Numbered from the stretch's first letter, positions 25,794 to 34,316 are shown. The stretch: 64,000 bases of DNA from Lysinibacillus sp. FSL W8-0992 (GCF_038008685.1 NZ_JBBOZQ010000001.1:1-64000); one strand, 5' to 3'. The notes: a model not told the origin generated them from the sequence alone. Translations and numbers: made by a program.

Positions 25794-27074
25794 TTAGTAT
25801 CGAAGTTTTCTTTGCTCTGTTTTTATAATTGCTGACGCAATTACTACAAAACCTAACATTAAAATAAAGATTAAATCAAGTAAGCCTGTGTGCATCGACA
25901 CTGTAAACAATGTAATGACAAATGCGTATGCTACTGAGTGGAAGCTACGGATGCCACCTTGTTTTACTTTATTATAAATTAATGAAATTAATACACCATA
26001 TAGTAAGAAGCCAATCGCTACAAGTGCATAGCCACCATCTAGGAATAATTGTCCGATAAAGGTAGGCGTTGTTGTTCTTGTTGGACGTGTAATATATTTA
26101 CCTTCTTCCACGCTCAATGAGTTTACAACTTCCGTTACCTTCATACGAGGTGAAATTTGCTCACCAGGAAGAACCGTATTAAAGATACCTTTATGAATTT
26201 CGCCTTTTAAGTAGCCCTCTTCTTGCGTGTATTCGATAATTTTACTTAATACGATATGACCTGTAACACTTTCACCATTTATTGAACGCATCCATTTAGG
26301 TGTTAAATTTACTTTTTGTTCAACTGTTAACAGTTTTTCTTTTTCTGTTTCTGTCAATTCAACATCGGGTTGATCGCGATTATTGAATTCTTTAGTTGTA
26401 TCTTCTGTCACCACTCGTAAGAAACCAAACATCGAGAATGCAACACCGATTACAAATAACGCTGTCAGGAACCAAGTTAATTTCACACGTTTCACAACAT
26501 AGTGGAAAATAATAATTCCAGTAAATAGCATAATAATTAATGGTGTACGATAGCCCATTAATAGGAACAAGAACATAACAACAGCAAAAATCGTGCCGTA
26601 TACTAATGCCTTTTTCCATGTCATATGCTTTTCTAAAATCATTTTGTAAGATAATAACAGTAAAATTCCGTACCATAATAATTGGCTAAAGAAGTTTAGT
26701 TTTGGATCGAGATTACGACGATTAGATTCATCAGAAATTCCTAAACCTCCACCAAAAATCATCATTAAATAAGAAGCTAAACCGATTATTGTTAGTAACA
26801 CAACAATGTGAATAATATATTTTCCTAAGAACGATAACCCGAATGATGGGATTGTCCATTGTAATTTATCAATAATATAAACACCGATATAATAGCAAAT
26901 AAGTGCTACTAGTACCGCTGGCAAAATTGATACTCGAACATTAAATAATTCAAATCGATGGAAATCGAATAGACTTGTAAAGAAATATAGCACTAATATA
27001 AAAGGTAAAAAGAAATACGGTGAAAACGTATCAATCTTATTGACCTTTGTGAAAACTTGCTTCAGTTTATTCAT
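25794..27074 (-). CDS. Wzy-like oligosaccharide repeat-unit polymerase
   Basis: A 426-residue membrane protein with about ten to twelve hydrophobic segments. A large extracellular loop lies at about residues 215-330 (NNRDQPDVELTETEKEKL...), and short charged loops occur elsewhere. This architecture, and the stretch GISDESNRRNLDPKLNFFSQLLWYG, fits the oligosaccharide repeat-unit polymerase (O-antigen polymerase-like) family. Such proteins join undecaprenyl-linked repeat units outside the membrane. There is no strict catalytic signature, so the call is by topology and overall resemblance. Neighbouring csaB, GT4 and flippase genes suggest the wall polymer that holds SLH proteins as substrate. 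Confidence 0.75.
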   Translation of the reverse strand: MNKLKQVFTKVNKIDTFSPYFFLPFILVLYFFTSLFDFHRFELFNVRVSILPAVLVALICYYIGVYIIDKLQWTIPSFGLSFLGKYIIHIVVLLTIIGLASYLMMIFGGGLGISDESNRRNLDPKLNFFSQLLWYGILLLLSYKMILEKHMTWKKALVYGTIFAVVMFLFLLMGYRTPLIIMLFTGIIIFHYVVKRVKLTWFLTALFVIGVAFSMFGFLRVVTEDTTKEFNNRDQPDVELTETEKEKLLTVEQKVNLTPKWMRSINGESVTGHIVLSKIIEYTQEEGYLKGEIHKGIFNTVLPGEQISPRMKVTEVVNSLSVEEGKYITRPTRTTTPTFIGQLFLDGGYALVAIGFLLYGVLISLIYNKVKQGGIRSFHSVAYAFVITLFTVSMHTGLLDLIFILMLGFVVIASAIIKTEQRKLRY

Positions 27075-27349
27075 ACATGTAATACATCTAAATAGATGTT
27101 ATTGCCCTCCTCTATCATGAATCAATAGTTGTTGTTCACTATTACATTCTTTAGTTTTCCCTACAAAAACAAAGGTTATTATATCATAAATACGGATAGA
27201 CTTATAGAAAGTATTCTATGGATTTTACATAAAAAAGCTCAAAAATTTCATTTTCACCTAAATCTCTACGATTCAGTCATTATTTGGGTGTATGATGAAA
27301 ATAAGTAATACCATTTTTGAGAAAAAAACAAAACAAGGATGTGGATTTA

Positions 27350-29275
27350 TTGAAGAGATTCATTTCACTAATTACTTTCTGTGCTTGTACGCTTGTTGTA
27401 TTCCTATTACCGACACAAGCCCAAGCTACAACTCAAAGAATCGGCATCGTTTTCTCTGAAAGTAGTGAGAAATATGCCAACTCCACACACCCTGGTGGTA
27501 CATATGAGGGACAAACAGTATCTCCAAAGGTCGATTATAGCTCTACATACAACAAGGAGCTAAAAGCTTTCCTTTTATATCAGCAACAGGGCTTCAATGT
27601 AGAGAAAATTTACGAAAAGGACTTAAATAGTTTAGAAAGTTTAAGCCAATATGATGCAATCGTCTTTCCTTATACGGTCATGATGAATCATCTACAACGC
27701 GAAAATGTCAAAATGTACGTACGCAACGGTGGCGGTGCTATTTTTGCGTTCCAAACAGCTCGTAACGAATCCGCAAAATTTCCAAAGGCTGGTCAAATGG
27801 ATCTCTCCCCATTAATCTATGATGTCGACTCTTGGGTCATGGAGTGGGATAACCTATCAGAAGTTTTCAACTCACGCTTTATCGACGATATAGTATTGGG
27901 TAACGCAACAATTAGCAATAGTAATTCAGTACATTCAATTATCCAAAACGCGACTAATGAGCTCGGCAAAAGCAAATTAAATCTTACAAAATCTGATCAA
28001 GAGTGGGTTGAAATCATTAAACCTTGGCAAGGTGGCTCCGCCTCACCGCTATTATATTTCTCGAATTACGATTATACTGACAAGCCACAAACAATGAAGA
28101 AAAATGAATTTGGAGCAGCACATGCCATTCAATACGGCAAAGGTAGAGTCGTACAAATCGGATTCAAAATTTATGATTACATTACTATTAATGCCAAAGC
28201 AAATTGGCAAGATAACGAAAACGGTGTTGCTTACTCTACAACACAAGGCGACTTAGACGCTCAAGTATTTATGAAGCACGCTTTACGTTGGGTTGCCGAA
28301 AATCACAATGGTGATGTGCCACGTCGCTATAATCTTTCGCTATACTCTGACAGTGTGCAAAGTTATGTAGCGCCGTCTGGTAAATTCGTCTTCTACTCCA
28401 CAGTAACGGTAAAGAACAATGGCAATGTGCCAGCTCGTGGTACGTTAAAAGTAGAGATTCTTGATGCGAACGATCAGGTTGTCGGTAAAGGGCATGATCG
28501 TTATTTACCAGGTCTTGCTGCCGATGCGACAACAACTAATGCTGACCGCAAAGATATTAGTACCCACTCGGAAAAATATCAAATTTTCATGCCCGGAAAT
28601 TTAGCCGCTGGAACATATACGATACGTACTTCCTTCATAGAAGGTCGCGATGATCGTAAAAATGTTGACGAAAAATTTGCAACCATTGCAGAAATTAAAA
28701 CGCTCACACGTACAAAAGGTTCCAACAAGGCTTCTATTGAGGTTGCCCCATTCTTTCAAGATATATTAGCAACAAACGGAGCTTATTATGATATTAAAAA
28801 CTTACATGCATTAGGTATTGTGAAAGGGAGTAATGGCAAATTCAACCCTCAAGGCACACTCACACGAATACAAGCTACTGAAATGGTATTACGTGCACTT
28901 GGTATCACCCCTTCAAGCTCAGCTACCTTGAACGCCAACGATATGAAAGCTGGTGATTATGGCTATGCAGTCCTAGCTACAGGCGTTCGCTATGGAATAA
29001 TTTCTTTAGAAGATGGCAAAATTAACGCCCATCAACCGATGACGCGTGCCGCAATGGCACATGCACTTGTAAAGGGCTTTAAGCTTCAAGGCTATACTAA
29101 ACATACATTCATCGATGTCCCTACATCTCATGTCTATTTTAAAGATATCCAGGCTCTCTATGCACTAGATATTACTACAGGCTATGCAGATCAAACATTT
29201 AAACCAAACAACACGGTAACTCGTCAAAACTTTGCCCAATTTGTTAATCGCACACTTCACGCGAACGCTAAATAA
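27350..29275 (+). CDS. SLH-anchored protein with ThuA/glutamine-amidotransferase-like domain
   Basis: About 641 residues. The TTG at 27350 is chosen as start: it follows AAGGA at suitable distance and gives a clean signal peptide (KRFISLITFCACTLVVFLLPTQAQA). Residues about 30-320 (RIGIVFSESSEKY..., FQTARNESAKFPKAG, QYGKGRVVQIGFKIYDY) resemble class I glutamine-amidotransferase/ThuA-type folds, with no obvious catalytic triad. A CARDB-like Ig domain follows (about 330-440, STVTVKNNGNVPARGTLKVEI). Three SLH domains end the protein (FFQDILATNGAYYDIKNL..., TFIDVPTSHVYFKDIQALY...). Function unknown; surface display is clear. Confidence 0.8.
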   Translation: MKRFISLITFCACTLVVFLLPTQAQATTQRIGIVFSESSEKYANSTHPGGTYEGQTVSPKVDYSSTYNKELKAFLLYQQQGFNVEKIYEKDLNSLESLSQYDAIVFPYTVMMNHLQRENVKMYVRNGGGAIFAFQTARNESAKFPKAGQMDLSPLIYDVDSWVMEWDNLSEVFNSRFIDDIVLGNATISNSNSVHSIIQNATNELGKSKLNLTKSDQEWVEIIKPWQGGSASPLLYFSNYDYTDKPQTMKKNEFGAAHAIQYGKGRVVQIGFKIYDYITINAKANWQDNENGVAYSTTQGDLDAQVFMKHALRWVAENHNGDVPRRYNLSLYSDSVQSYVAPSGKFVFYSTVTVKNNGNVPARGTLKVEILDANDQVVGKGHDRYLPGLAADATTTNADRKDISTHSEKYQIFMPGNLAAGTYTIRTSFIEGRDDRKNVDEKFATIAEIKTLTRTKGSNKASIEVAPFFQDILATNGAYYDIKNLHALGIVKGSNGKFNPQGTLTRIQATEMVLRALGITPSSSATLNANDMKAGDYGYAVLATGVRYGIISLEDGKINAHQPMTRAAMAHALVKGFKLQGYTKHTFIDVPTSHVYFKDIQALYALDITTGYADQTFKPNNTVTRQNFAQFVNRTLHANAK

Positions 29276-29323
29276 CTTTTGGATGGCGCTAATAGATTAT
29301 CTGGAATCTCACTTTTCATCCAA

Positions 29324-29373
29324 TAAAAAAAGAGCTACGTCGTTCTAAATAGAAACGATGTAGCTCTTTATTT
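29324..29373. terminator. Bidirectional terminator between ThuA-SLH and SLH-amidase genes
   Basis: AGAGCTACGTCGTTCT pairs with AGAAACGATGTAGCTCT with minor mismatch. T runs follow on both strands, fitting two convergent genes. Confidence 0.9.
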
Positions 29374-31269
29374 TTATTGTTTAGCGTAGTATTGTGAAAT
29401 CCCTTTATAAATAGCTTCAGCAAATAATTCGATATATTGATCATCTGTCATTTTGCCGCGGTCTTCACTATTTGTAAGGAAACCTAGCTCTACTAGAATC
29501 GCTGGAATTAATGTGTTGCGAATAACATAATATTGTTGCTCTTTAACACCGCGATTTTTCATGTTTAAGTTATTAACAATTTGGTTATTTACAAAAGTAG
29601 CTAGATCAATATCTTCTTGATACATATCTCCAGTTGTCACAGCATAATATGTTTCAGTACCTTGTGCAGAGGTGCTAGTTGCTGAGTTGACATGTATACT
29701 AACAAAGATTTCGCCATAGTTTGCATCGGTAAAGTCAACACGGTCTTGCAACGAAGGATATGTGTCACCTGTTCGTGTCATTAACACTTTTGCTCCAGCT
29801 GCTTCAAGTTTCTGTTTTACAAGTGTGCTAACTTTTAAAGTAATAGCCTTTTCTGAATTGGAACCTACTACAGCTCCTGGATCTTTACCACCATGACCAG
29901 GGTCAAGAATGATAATACGATTTTTCAGTCCATTACCACTTTGGTTTAATAGTTTTAAATAAGATTTATGCACATAGCCCGTTTGTCCATCAAAAGTAAT
30001 TTGAGCCCAATAGCCACTAATGCTATTAACATGCACATAGTCGCCCTTATTTAATTTACCTAATACTGTAGAAGTTGAGTTCGCTTCTTTGCGCACATTT
30101 AGACTACCAACAGTTGCACGACCTAGTAAGTCTCCTGCAACTGGCGGAGGAGTTGGATCTGGTTTTGAAGGTTGTTCTACTTCCACATCCTCTGTGCTAT
30201 TTGCAACAATATATCCTGGCAAGCCATTTACTACTGTTAAATAATAGCCATTAACCGTTTTGTAGACAGGCAGTTTGACATTACTATTAATTGTTGAAAT
30301 TGTTTTAGAAGACGAACTAGCCTTCACGTAGAGATTGATACCTTGTGTTGTTTTAACTTCTTTTTGAATATTCCCTAATGCATTACCGTCCGCATCTAAA
30401 AACTGTGCGTACGTTTTATAAATATAAGCAAATGCACCTTTATATGTTACTTTTAACCAGTCACCTTCAACTGCATAGACTGATAGTTTTCCACCTTTAT
30501 CGACTGTACCTACTATGTTCGAACTAGATACCGAGTCTTTTGATTTACGAATATTCAAGCCATCTGTTGTCACTTGAATTAAACCAATAACCTGTGTTGT
30601 ATCTGGAACAGTAACACCTTTTACAGGTAGCTCTAAACGATATTTTTCACTTTTTGCACGAGCAACAAATAATGCGAACTGCGCACGTGTCACTTGGCTA
30701 TTTGGATTATAATTTTGACCGCTTCCCTTTGTAATACCATTATAGTAAATCGTATTTACATATTGAACGTAAGGATGTGTAATACCTACATCAACAAAGG
30801 GAGAATCCATATTTTCGTATTCACTTGCATCAAGCTTAAATGCCTTTGTTAATACATAACTCATTTCATCACGAGTTAAAGGCTTGTTCGGTAAAAACTG
30901 TCCAGTTGTATTTGTTTTAAAGTAACCTAACTGTATGGCACGTTCAACGTAACCCGAAAGCTCGGTACCAACCGTTACATCTGAAAAGTTAGATTTATTG
31001 ACAACTAATGGTCTGTTACCAGAAGCAACAACAGCCATTTTTGCAACTTGTCCGCGCGTTACGCTATTATAAGGCTTATAATACGTTTTACCATTTTCCG
31101 TATACCCTTTTATAACACCTAAACTAATTAAATAATTGATCTCTTCATAAGCTTCATGCTTTGGGGTAACATCTTCAAAACCACCACTTGCATTTGCACT
31201 ATGTATCGTAAACATAGAAGCTGAAATGAATAAGACGCATAATATAAGACTGATTTTTTTAAAGTACAA
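29374..31269 (-). CDS. SLH-anchored N-acetylmuramoyl-L-alanine amidase with SH3b repeats
   Basis: About 631 residues. The start is taken as TTG at 31269 because the strong site AAGGGAGG lies inside the codons after the ATG at 31290. A signal peptide is followed by three SLH domains (about 28-210), three SH3b domains (about 230-440, e.g. ATVGSLNVRKEANSTSTVLGKL) and a C-terminal Amidase_3 domain. This has zinc ligands in LDPGHGGKDPGAV and VSIHVNSATS and catalytic Glu in ILVELGFLTNSED. It cuts between MurNAc and L-Ala. A Pro-rich linker sits before the last SH3b domain. Confidence 0.92.
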   Translation of the reverse strand: MYFKKISLILCVLFISASMFTIHSANASGGFEDVTPKHEAYEEINYLISLGVIKGYTENGKTYYKPYNSVTRGQVAKMAVVASGNRPLVVNKSNFSDVTVGTELSGYVERAIQLGYFKTNTTGQFLPNKPLTRDEMSYVLTKAFKLDASEYENMDSPFVDVGITHPYVQYVNTIYYNGITKGSGQNYNPNSQVTRAQFALFVARAKSEKYRLELPVKGVTVPDTTQVIGLIQVTTDGLNIRKSKDSVSSSNIVGTVDKGGKLSVYAVEGDWLKVTYKGAFAYIYKTYAQFLDADGNALGNIQKEVKTTQGINLYVKASSSSKTISTINSNVKLPVYKTVNGYYLTVVNGLPGYIVANSTEDVEVEQPSKPDPTPPPVAGDLLGRATVGSLNVRKEANSTSTVLGKLNKGDYVHVNSISGYWAQITFDGQTGYVHKSYLKLLNQSGNGLKNRIIILDPGHGGKDPGAVVGSNSEKAITLKVSTLVKQKLEAAGAKVLMTRTGDTYPSLQDRVDFTDANYGEIFVSIHVNSATSTSAQGTETYYAVTTGDMYQEDIDLATFVNNQIVNNLNMKNRGVKEQQYYVIRNTLIPAILVELGFLTNSEDRGKMTDDQYIELFAEAIYKGISQYYAKQ

Positions 31270-31395
31270 TGTCTTATTTCCTCCCTTCATGTTCTCGTGT
31301 TATTGTGTCCATTTTAACAAAAATTCACATATAAAACTATCATAGATTGTAACTATTCGACATTTTTTTATATCACCCCATTTCATATGGATTCA

Positions 31396-31429
31396 TAAAA
31401 AGAAGAGAGCCTGCAAGTGCAAACTCTCC
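31396..31429 (-). terminator. Intrinsic terminator of the NlpC/P60-SLH gene
   Basis: On the minus strand GAGAGTTTGC pairs with TGCAGGCTCTC-type bases (ten pairs, two G-T) around an ACTT tetraloop and is followed by a T-rich run. Confidence 0.8.
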
Positions 31430-31511
31430 CCATTTATACATTATTTAAAAGAACTTCCATGCATTGCTTCACTTCAAACGTAGCCCTTGTCCGAAGCGAA
31501 GTAGAAATTGA

Positions 31512-32456
31512 TTACTTATTCACTTGCTTAGCACGCTCGATAAATGTTTCAAGTTGAGAAATTTTTAACATTTCATCATAACCGAAATTACCGTTATCTT
31601 TACCTGCTGTAATACCGTTTGATGCTAGTATTGAAATATATTCTGTTGCCCAATAATTTTCAGGAACATCTGCAAATGTCACCACATCACCTTTATGCTC
31701 AAGACCAAAAGCTACTACTAAAACTTTTGCAATTTGTGCACGAGTCATTGGAGAAGAAGGATTAAATTTGCCGTGATCATCACCTGTAAAAATACCTAAC
31801 TTCGCTACTGCAGCAATTGCACCAGCATGTGCATAAGTAGGTTTTACGTCAGCAAATGATGTATTTTTATCTGTTGTATCTAAGTTTAAAGCTTTTGCTA
31901 TTTGTACAGCAACTTCTGCACGTGAAGCATATACTGTAAAGTCAATTGCAGCGTCCTTAACTTCAGCAGTCGCTACTTTTGTCACTTCAGCTTGTTGTTC
32001 AGCGTCAAAATCCGCTACGCGTTTTGCTCCAACGTAACGAGAACTCCAATAATATGGATCGTTTACACTAGAATAGCTAACACCTTTACCTGTTTGAGAG
32101 TGAATCATTTTACCATCACCTATGTATATCGCTACATGTGAGATACCACTACCACTCGTGTTAAAGAAAAGTAAGTCGCCAATTTTTAGGTCACTCTTCG
32201 CAACCGCTGTACCTTGCTGATATTGTGAGCTTGATGTACGGTTCAATTTAATGCCTAAATCATTGAAGACTTTAGAAGTAAAGCCAGAGCAATCTAATCC
32301 ACTAGTAGTTGTACCACCATAAGCATAAGGAATACCTAAATATTTCGTCGCTGTTTCAGTAACTTCATTTGCAGTTGCCGCTTCAGCGTTATCTATTTGA
32401 ATTGTTGAAAATAACATAAAAGATGCAAAAATCGGTAATAACCATTTTTTCTTCAT
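31512..32456 (-). CDS. SLH-anchored NlpC/P60 endopeptidase
   Basis: A 314-residue exported hydrolase. The signal peptide ends at about residue 26 (NAEAA). The NlpC/P60 domain comes first (about 30-145): catalytic Cys in LDCSGFTSKVF and His in GISHVAIYIGDG. Two clear C-terminal SLH domains (SFADVKPTYAHAGAIAAV... and TFADVPENYWATEYISIL...) follow. The stretch VYASRAEVAVQIAKAL is probably the tail of a degenerate first SLH domain. The order is the reverse of the LysM-NlpC/P60 protein at 11398, so the organism uses two anchors for the same cell-wall activity. Confidence 0.92.
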   Translation of the reverse strand: MKKKWLLPIFASFMLFSTIQIDNAEAATANEVTETATKYLGIPYAYGGTTTSGLDCSGFTSKVFNDLGIKLNRTSSSQYQQGTAVAKSDLKIGDLLFFNTSGSGISHVAIYIGDGKMIHSQTGKGVSYSSVNDPYYWSSRYVGAKRVADFDAEQQAEVTKVATAEVKDAAIDFTVYASRAEVAVQIAKALNLDTTDKNTSFADVKPTYAHAGAIAAVAKLGIFTGDDHGKFNPSSPMTRAQIAKVLVVAFGLEHKGDVVTFADVPENYWATEYISILASNGITAGKDNGNFGYDEMLKISQLETFIERAKQVNK

Positions 32457-32688
32457 AAGTTTGTTATACCCCTCTCAAGGAACTTTTTTGCCTATACATA
32501 GACTATCACAAATGATGGTATTTTAATTTTTCAATTGTGTAACGGTTTTAAAAGTAAAAAAAAAGCTGATATACCAACGTTTTGTGGTTTACCAACGCTA
32601 AAATATGGGTATTAATTAATGGGTATTCCGGCTTTTTGTAACATTCCTGTAATATTAGCCACGCTTTGTTACAATAGAGCGTGCTTTA

Positions 32689-32713
32689 AAGTGCCAGGCA
32701 CTCAAACAATTTT
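32689..32713 (+). repeat. REP-like short palindrome, copy 2
   Basis: GTGCCAGGCACTCAAACAAT with an 11-base palindrome GTGCC-A-GGCAC, followed by TTTC. Ten bases further on is a tRNA-like remnant. Confidence 0.8.
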
Positions 32714-32723
32714 CAACAATTTT

Positions 32724-32783
32724 AGGGGGCACTCGGATTTAAACCGAGGACAAACTGGTTCATTACCACTTGGCTATACCACC
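32724..32783 (-). pseudogene. tRNA-like remnant, probably tRNA-Gln-derived, lacking a normal anticodon arm
   Basis: On the minus strand GGTGGTA pairs with TGCCCCC in six of seven positions as an acceptor stem. TATAGCCAAGTGGTAA is a standard D-arm, and CTCGG-TTTAAAT-CCGAG a perfect T-arm. Only about 13 bases lie between D- and T-arms where about 27 are expected, so the anticodon arm is largely missing. The D-arm is like tRNA-Gln. It is too short to decode and is probably a decayed gene or element scar. Confidence 0.6.
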
Positions 32784-32885
32784 ACGATTTTATTTATTGA
32801 ATATGCATACAACTGTTTAGAACTAAAACGATCAAAAATTTTTACCCATTTGACCGCTTTAGAACTAATTGTAATCATCCTAATT

Positions 32886-33122
32886 TTATTGGCCATTATA
32901 TCGTTTCTTCAAATCCCAGAATCCTGGGACGGAATTGACATCATATTTTCTTATAGTATGGATGAGTTTAATAAGTAAATCCTGACGTAAATCCTCTCTA
33001 AAATGTGGATGCGTTTGATAAAGGCACTGTTTCAAGATAGGCTCAAAATAATTTATTACAGTTAATAAAGCTTTATCGTCATGTTTCGATTTTTTTACTA
33101 GGGCAATTAATTCTTGTGACAT
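32886..33122 (-). CDS. RsoA/YvrHa-like sigma co-factor (region-2-like, HTH_16 type)
   Basis: A 78-residue protein. Its first ~45 residues (SQELIALVKKSKHDDKALLTVI...FEPILKQ) match the pattern shared by RsoA and the HTH_16 family. FREDLRQDLLIKLIHTIRKYD then resembles sigma region 2. In Bacillus subtilis, RsoA supplies the region-2-like function while SigO supplies region 4, forming a split sigma factor. The gene follows yvrJ by six bases and is third in the cluster. The start follows AAGAAGGGA. Assignment rests on sequence pattern and gene neighbourhood. Confidence 0.72.
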   Translation of the reverse strand: MSQELIALVKKSKHDDKALLTVINYFEPILKQCLYQTHPHFREDLRQDLLIKLIHTIRKYDVNSVPGFWDLKKRYNGQ

Positions 33123-33128
33123 CTCCCT

Positions 33129-33290
33129 TCAGTCCCTTCTTGAATTTTTAATACGTTCCGATAACTTATGAATACTTAGTTCAAGGTTTTCTAATTTCTT
33201 TTCAAATCTAATAAATAGATATACTGTTATTGCAATCGGAAAGCCAAAATTTCCGATTATCATAATCCAATCAGTTGGTTCTGTTATCAT
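33129..33290 (-). CDS. YvrJ family small membrane protein
   Basis: A 53-residue protein, MITEPTDWIMIIGNFGFPI onward, with one transmembrane segment (about 8-28) followed by a charged amphipathic helix (FEKKLENLELSIHKLSERI). The GNFGFPIAITVYLFIRFEKKLE pattern is that of the YvrJ family. The ATG at 33290 is eight bases from GGGGG and overlaps the 3' end of the sigma gene by 20 bases; longer in-frame starts lie well inside that gene. Topology resembles BhlA/UviB holin-like peptides, so a membrane-permeabilising or signalling role is possible but unproven. Confidence 0.8.
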   Translation of the reverse strand: MITEPTDWIMIIGNFGFPIAITVYLFIRFEKKLENLELSIHKLSERIKNSRRD

Positions 33291-33918
33291 CAGAAATCCC
33301 CCTTTTTTCCCCATTCTTCTTTTGCCTTTCAATGTAAATCAGCATATTTTCCAAAGCTTTCTTATGGGTTTTAGAGACAGCTTGCTGCGTTTTATTTAAT
33401 CTTCGTCCAATTTCCGTATCGCTTAATCCTTCTGCATAAGCTAGACTAATGATCTCCTTTTGCTTTTTAGTCAACGAATTTAATGCATCATACAATATTG
33501 GGTTTATTACATATTCATGTAAATCATTATTTAAAATTATCCCACTAAAATGGTCTTCTGCTTGTTCGTCCGCTACTAAATCGAGAAATGTTCCTTGTCC
33601 TTCACTAGTATTAATGGTGGCATCTAAAGTAAGAGAAAATCTGGATTGTATAAGCCTCAATCTTTTGTCGAAATTAATTGAATTAAACTTTAGAGTTGAA
33701 GAAATATGAGAAATAAAGCGGATTTTGAAATAGAAATGTTTAAATAATATATCTAATTCTTTCATATTCTCTGGAGTAGGGTTTGATATTGTTTCCATGT
33801 ACTTTTCTTTGTTAGTTGGTATTTTCAAAAAAGAAATTACCAAATCATTTTTTAATAGCTGTCGATTTTCACATTCAAATTTTTCAATTCTATCTTCATC
33901 CCATTTATTTTCCAACAC
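33271..33918 (-). CDS. SigO/YvrI-like sigma factor (region-4 only recognisable)
   Basis: A 215-residue protein with a sigma-70 region 4 helix-turn-helix at about 155-200: LNSLTKKQKEIISLAYAEGLSDTEIGRRLNKTQQAVSKTHKKALENM. No clear region 2 is seen in the N-terminal ~150 residues, which fits YvrI/SigO, whose -10 recognition is supplied by RsoA. Start is GTG at 33918, eight bases after AAAGGAG. The gene overlaps yvrJ, which is followed by the RsoA-like gene, so all three are translationally linked. Two LexA-like sites lie 50-95 bases upstream. The alternative is a phage-type or ECF-like regulator. Confidence 0.75.
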   Translation of the reverse strand: MLENKWDEDRIEKFECENRQLLKNDLVISFLKIPTNKEKYMETISNPTPENMKELDILFKHFYFKIRFISHISSTLKFNSINFDKRLRLIQSRFSLTLDATINTSEGQGTFLDLVADEQAEDHFSGIILNNDLHEYVINPILYDALNSLTKKQKEIISLAYAEGLSDTEIGRRLNKTQQAVSKTHKKALENMLIYIERQKKNGEKRGISDDNRTN

Positions 33919-33967
33919 TCAAAGCACTCCTTTGTAAGAAGCATACATTCACTTCCTAATAATAAAT

Positions 33968-34013
33968 AGAGCATATGTTCTTATTTTAGGTAAAAAAAAA
34001 GAGTGTACGTTCT
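33968..34013 (+). promoter_or_regulatory. Two LexA-like boxes upstream of the SigO-like cluster
   Basis: AGAGCATATGTTCT (33968-33981) and AGAGTGTACGTTCT (34000-34013) are two copies of AGAGYRTAYGTTCT spaced 32 bases apart. Each differs from the Bacillus LexA core GAACATATGTTC by one or two positions in the left half. They could be SOS operators or sites for another dimeric regulator. Confidence 0.45.
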
Positions 34014-34190
34014 TTTTTCAAAAATAAACTATTTGCACTTAACCTAGTTTCCCCATCTAATAATTATTTTAACGTTTTACTCGTTAACATAGATTATTTA
34101 CACAATTTCTTTTAGAAGCACATAGTCATTCTTCATCCCCCCTATTCTTATAGTATATAGAATAAATAATCTTGAAAATCACAACCTTTA

Positions 34191-34215
34191 TGTGCCAGGC
34201 ACTCAAACAATTTTC
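34191..34215 (+). repeat. REP-like short palindrome, copy 3
   Basis: GTGCCAGGCACTCAAACAAT followed by TTTC, identical in the core to copy 2 and ten to fifteen bases from the adjacent long hairpin. Confidence 0.8.
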
Positions 34216-34228
34216 ACACAATTTAATA

Positions 34229-34272
34229 AGACTATAGACAAACTTGAAATTGTTCGAGTTTGTCTATAGTCT
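34229..34272. terminator. Long hairpin downstream of rocB
   Basis: AGACTATAGACAAACTTGAA pairs with TTCGAGTTTGTCTATAGTCT (one mismatch/G-T) around ATTG. It lies 44 bases after the rocB stop. The T run on the minus strand is poor, so termination is uncertain. Its arms are 16/20 identical to the tagO terminator. Confidence 0.6.
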
Positions 34273-34316
34273 TAGGGCTCTTCTAAATGCAATATCAACG
34301 GTTATAACTGTAGACA

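Larger units (their letters stand above)
32457..32885. other. Intergenic region with REP copy and tRNA-like remnant
   Basis: Besides REP copy 2 and the tRNA-like remnant, bases 32559-32640 contain an imperfect inverted repeat (AGCTGATATACC near GGGTATTCCGGCT) with flanking A and T runs and a GGGTATT direct repeat. A plus-strand frame through this region has no ribosome-binding site and is not reported as a gene. Confidence 0.5.
33919..34316. other. Intergenic region between SigO-like cluster and rocB
   Basis: A 398-base AT-rich gap. It holds the paired LexA-like sites, REP-like copy 3 at 34191-34215 and the long hairpin at 34229-34272. No open frame with a ribosome-binding site was found. 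Confidence 0.6.

Noticed and set aside
32619..32978. 119-codon plus-strand frame across the tRNA-like remnant
   Set aside because: It runs through a REP copy, the tRNA-like remnant and the 3' end of the RsoA-like gene on the other strand, with no ribosome-binding site.
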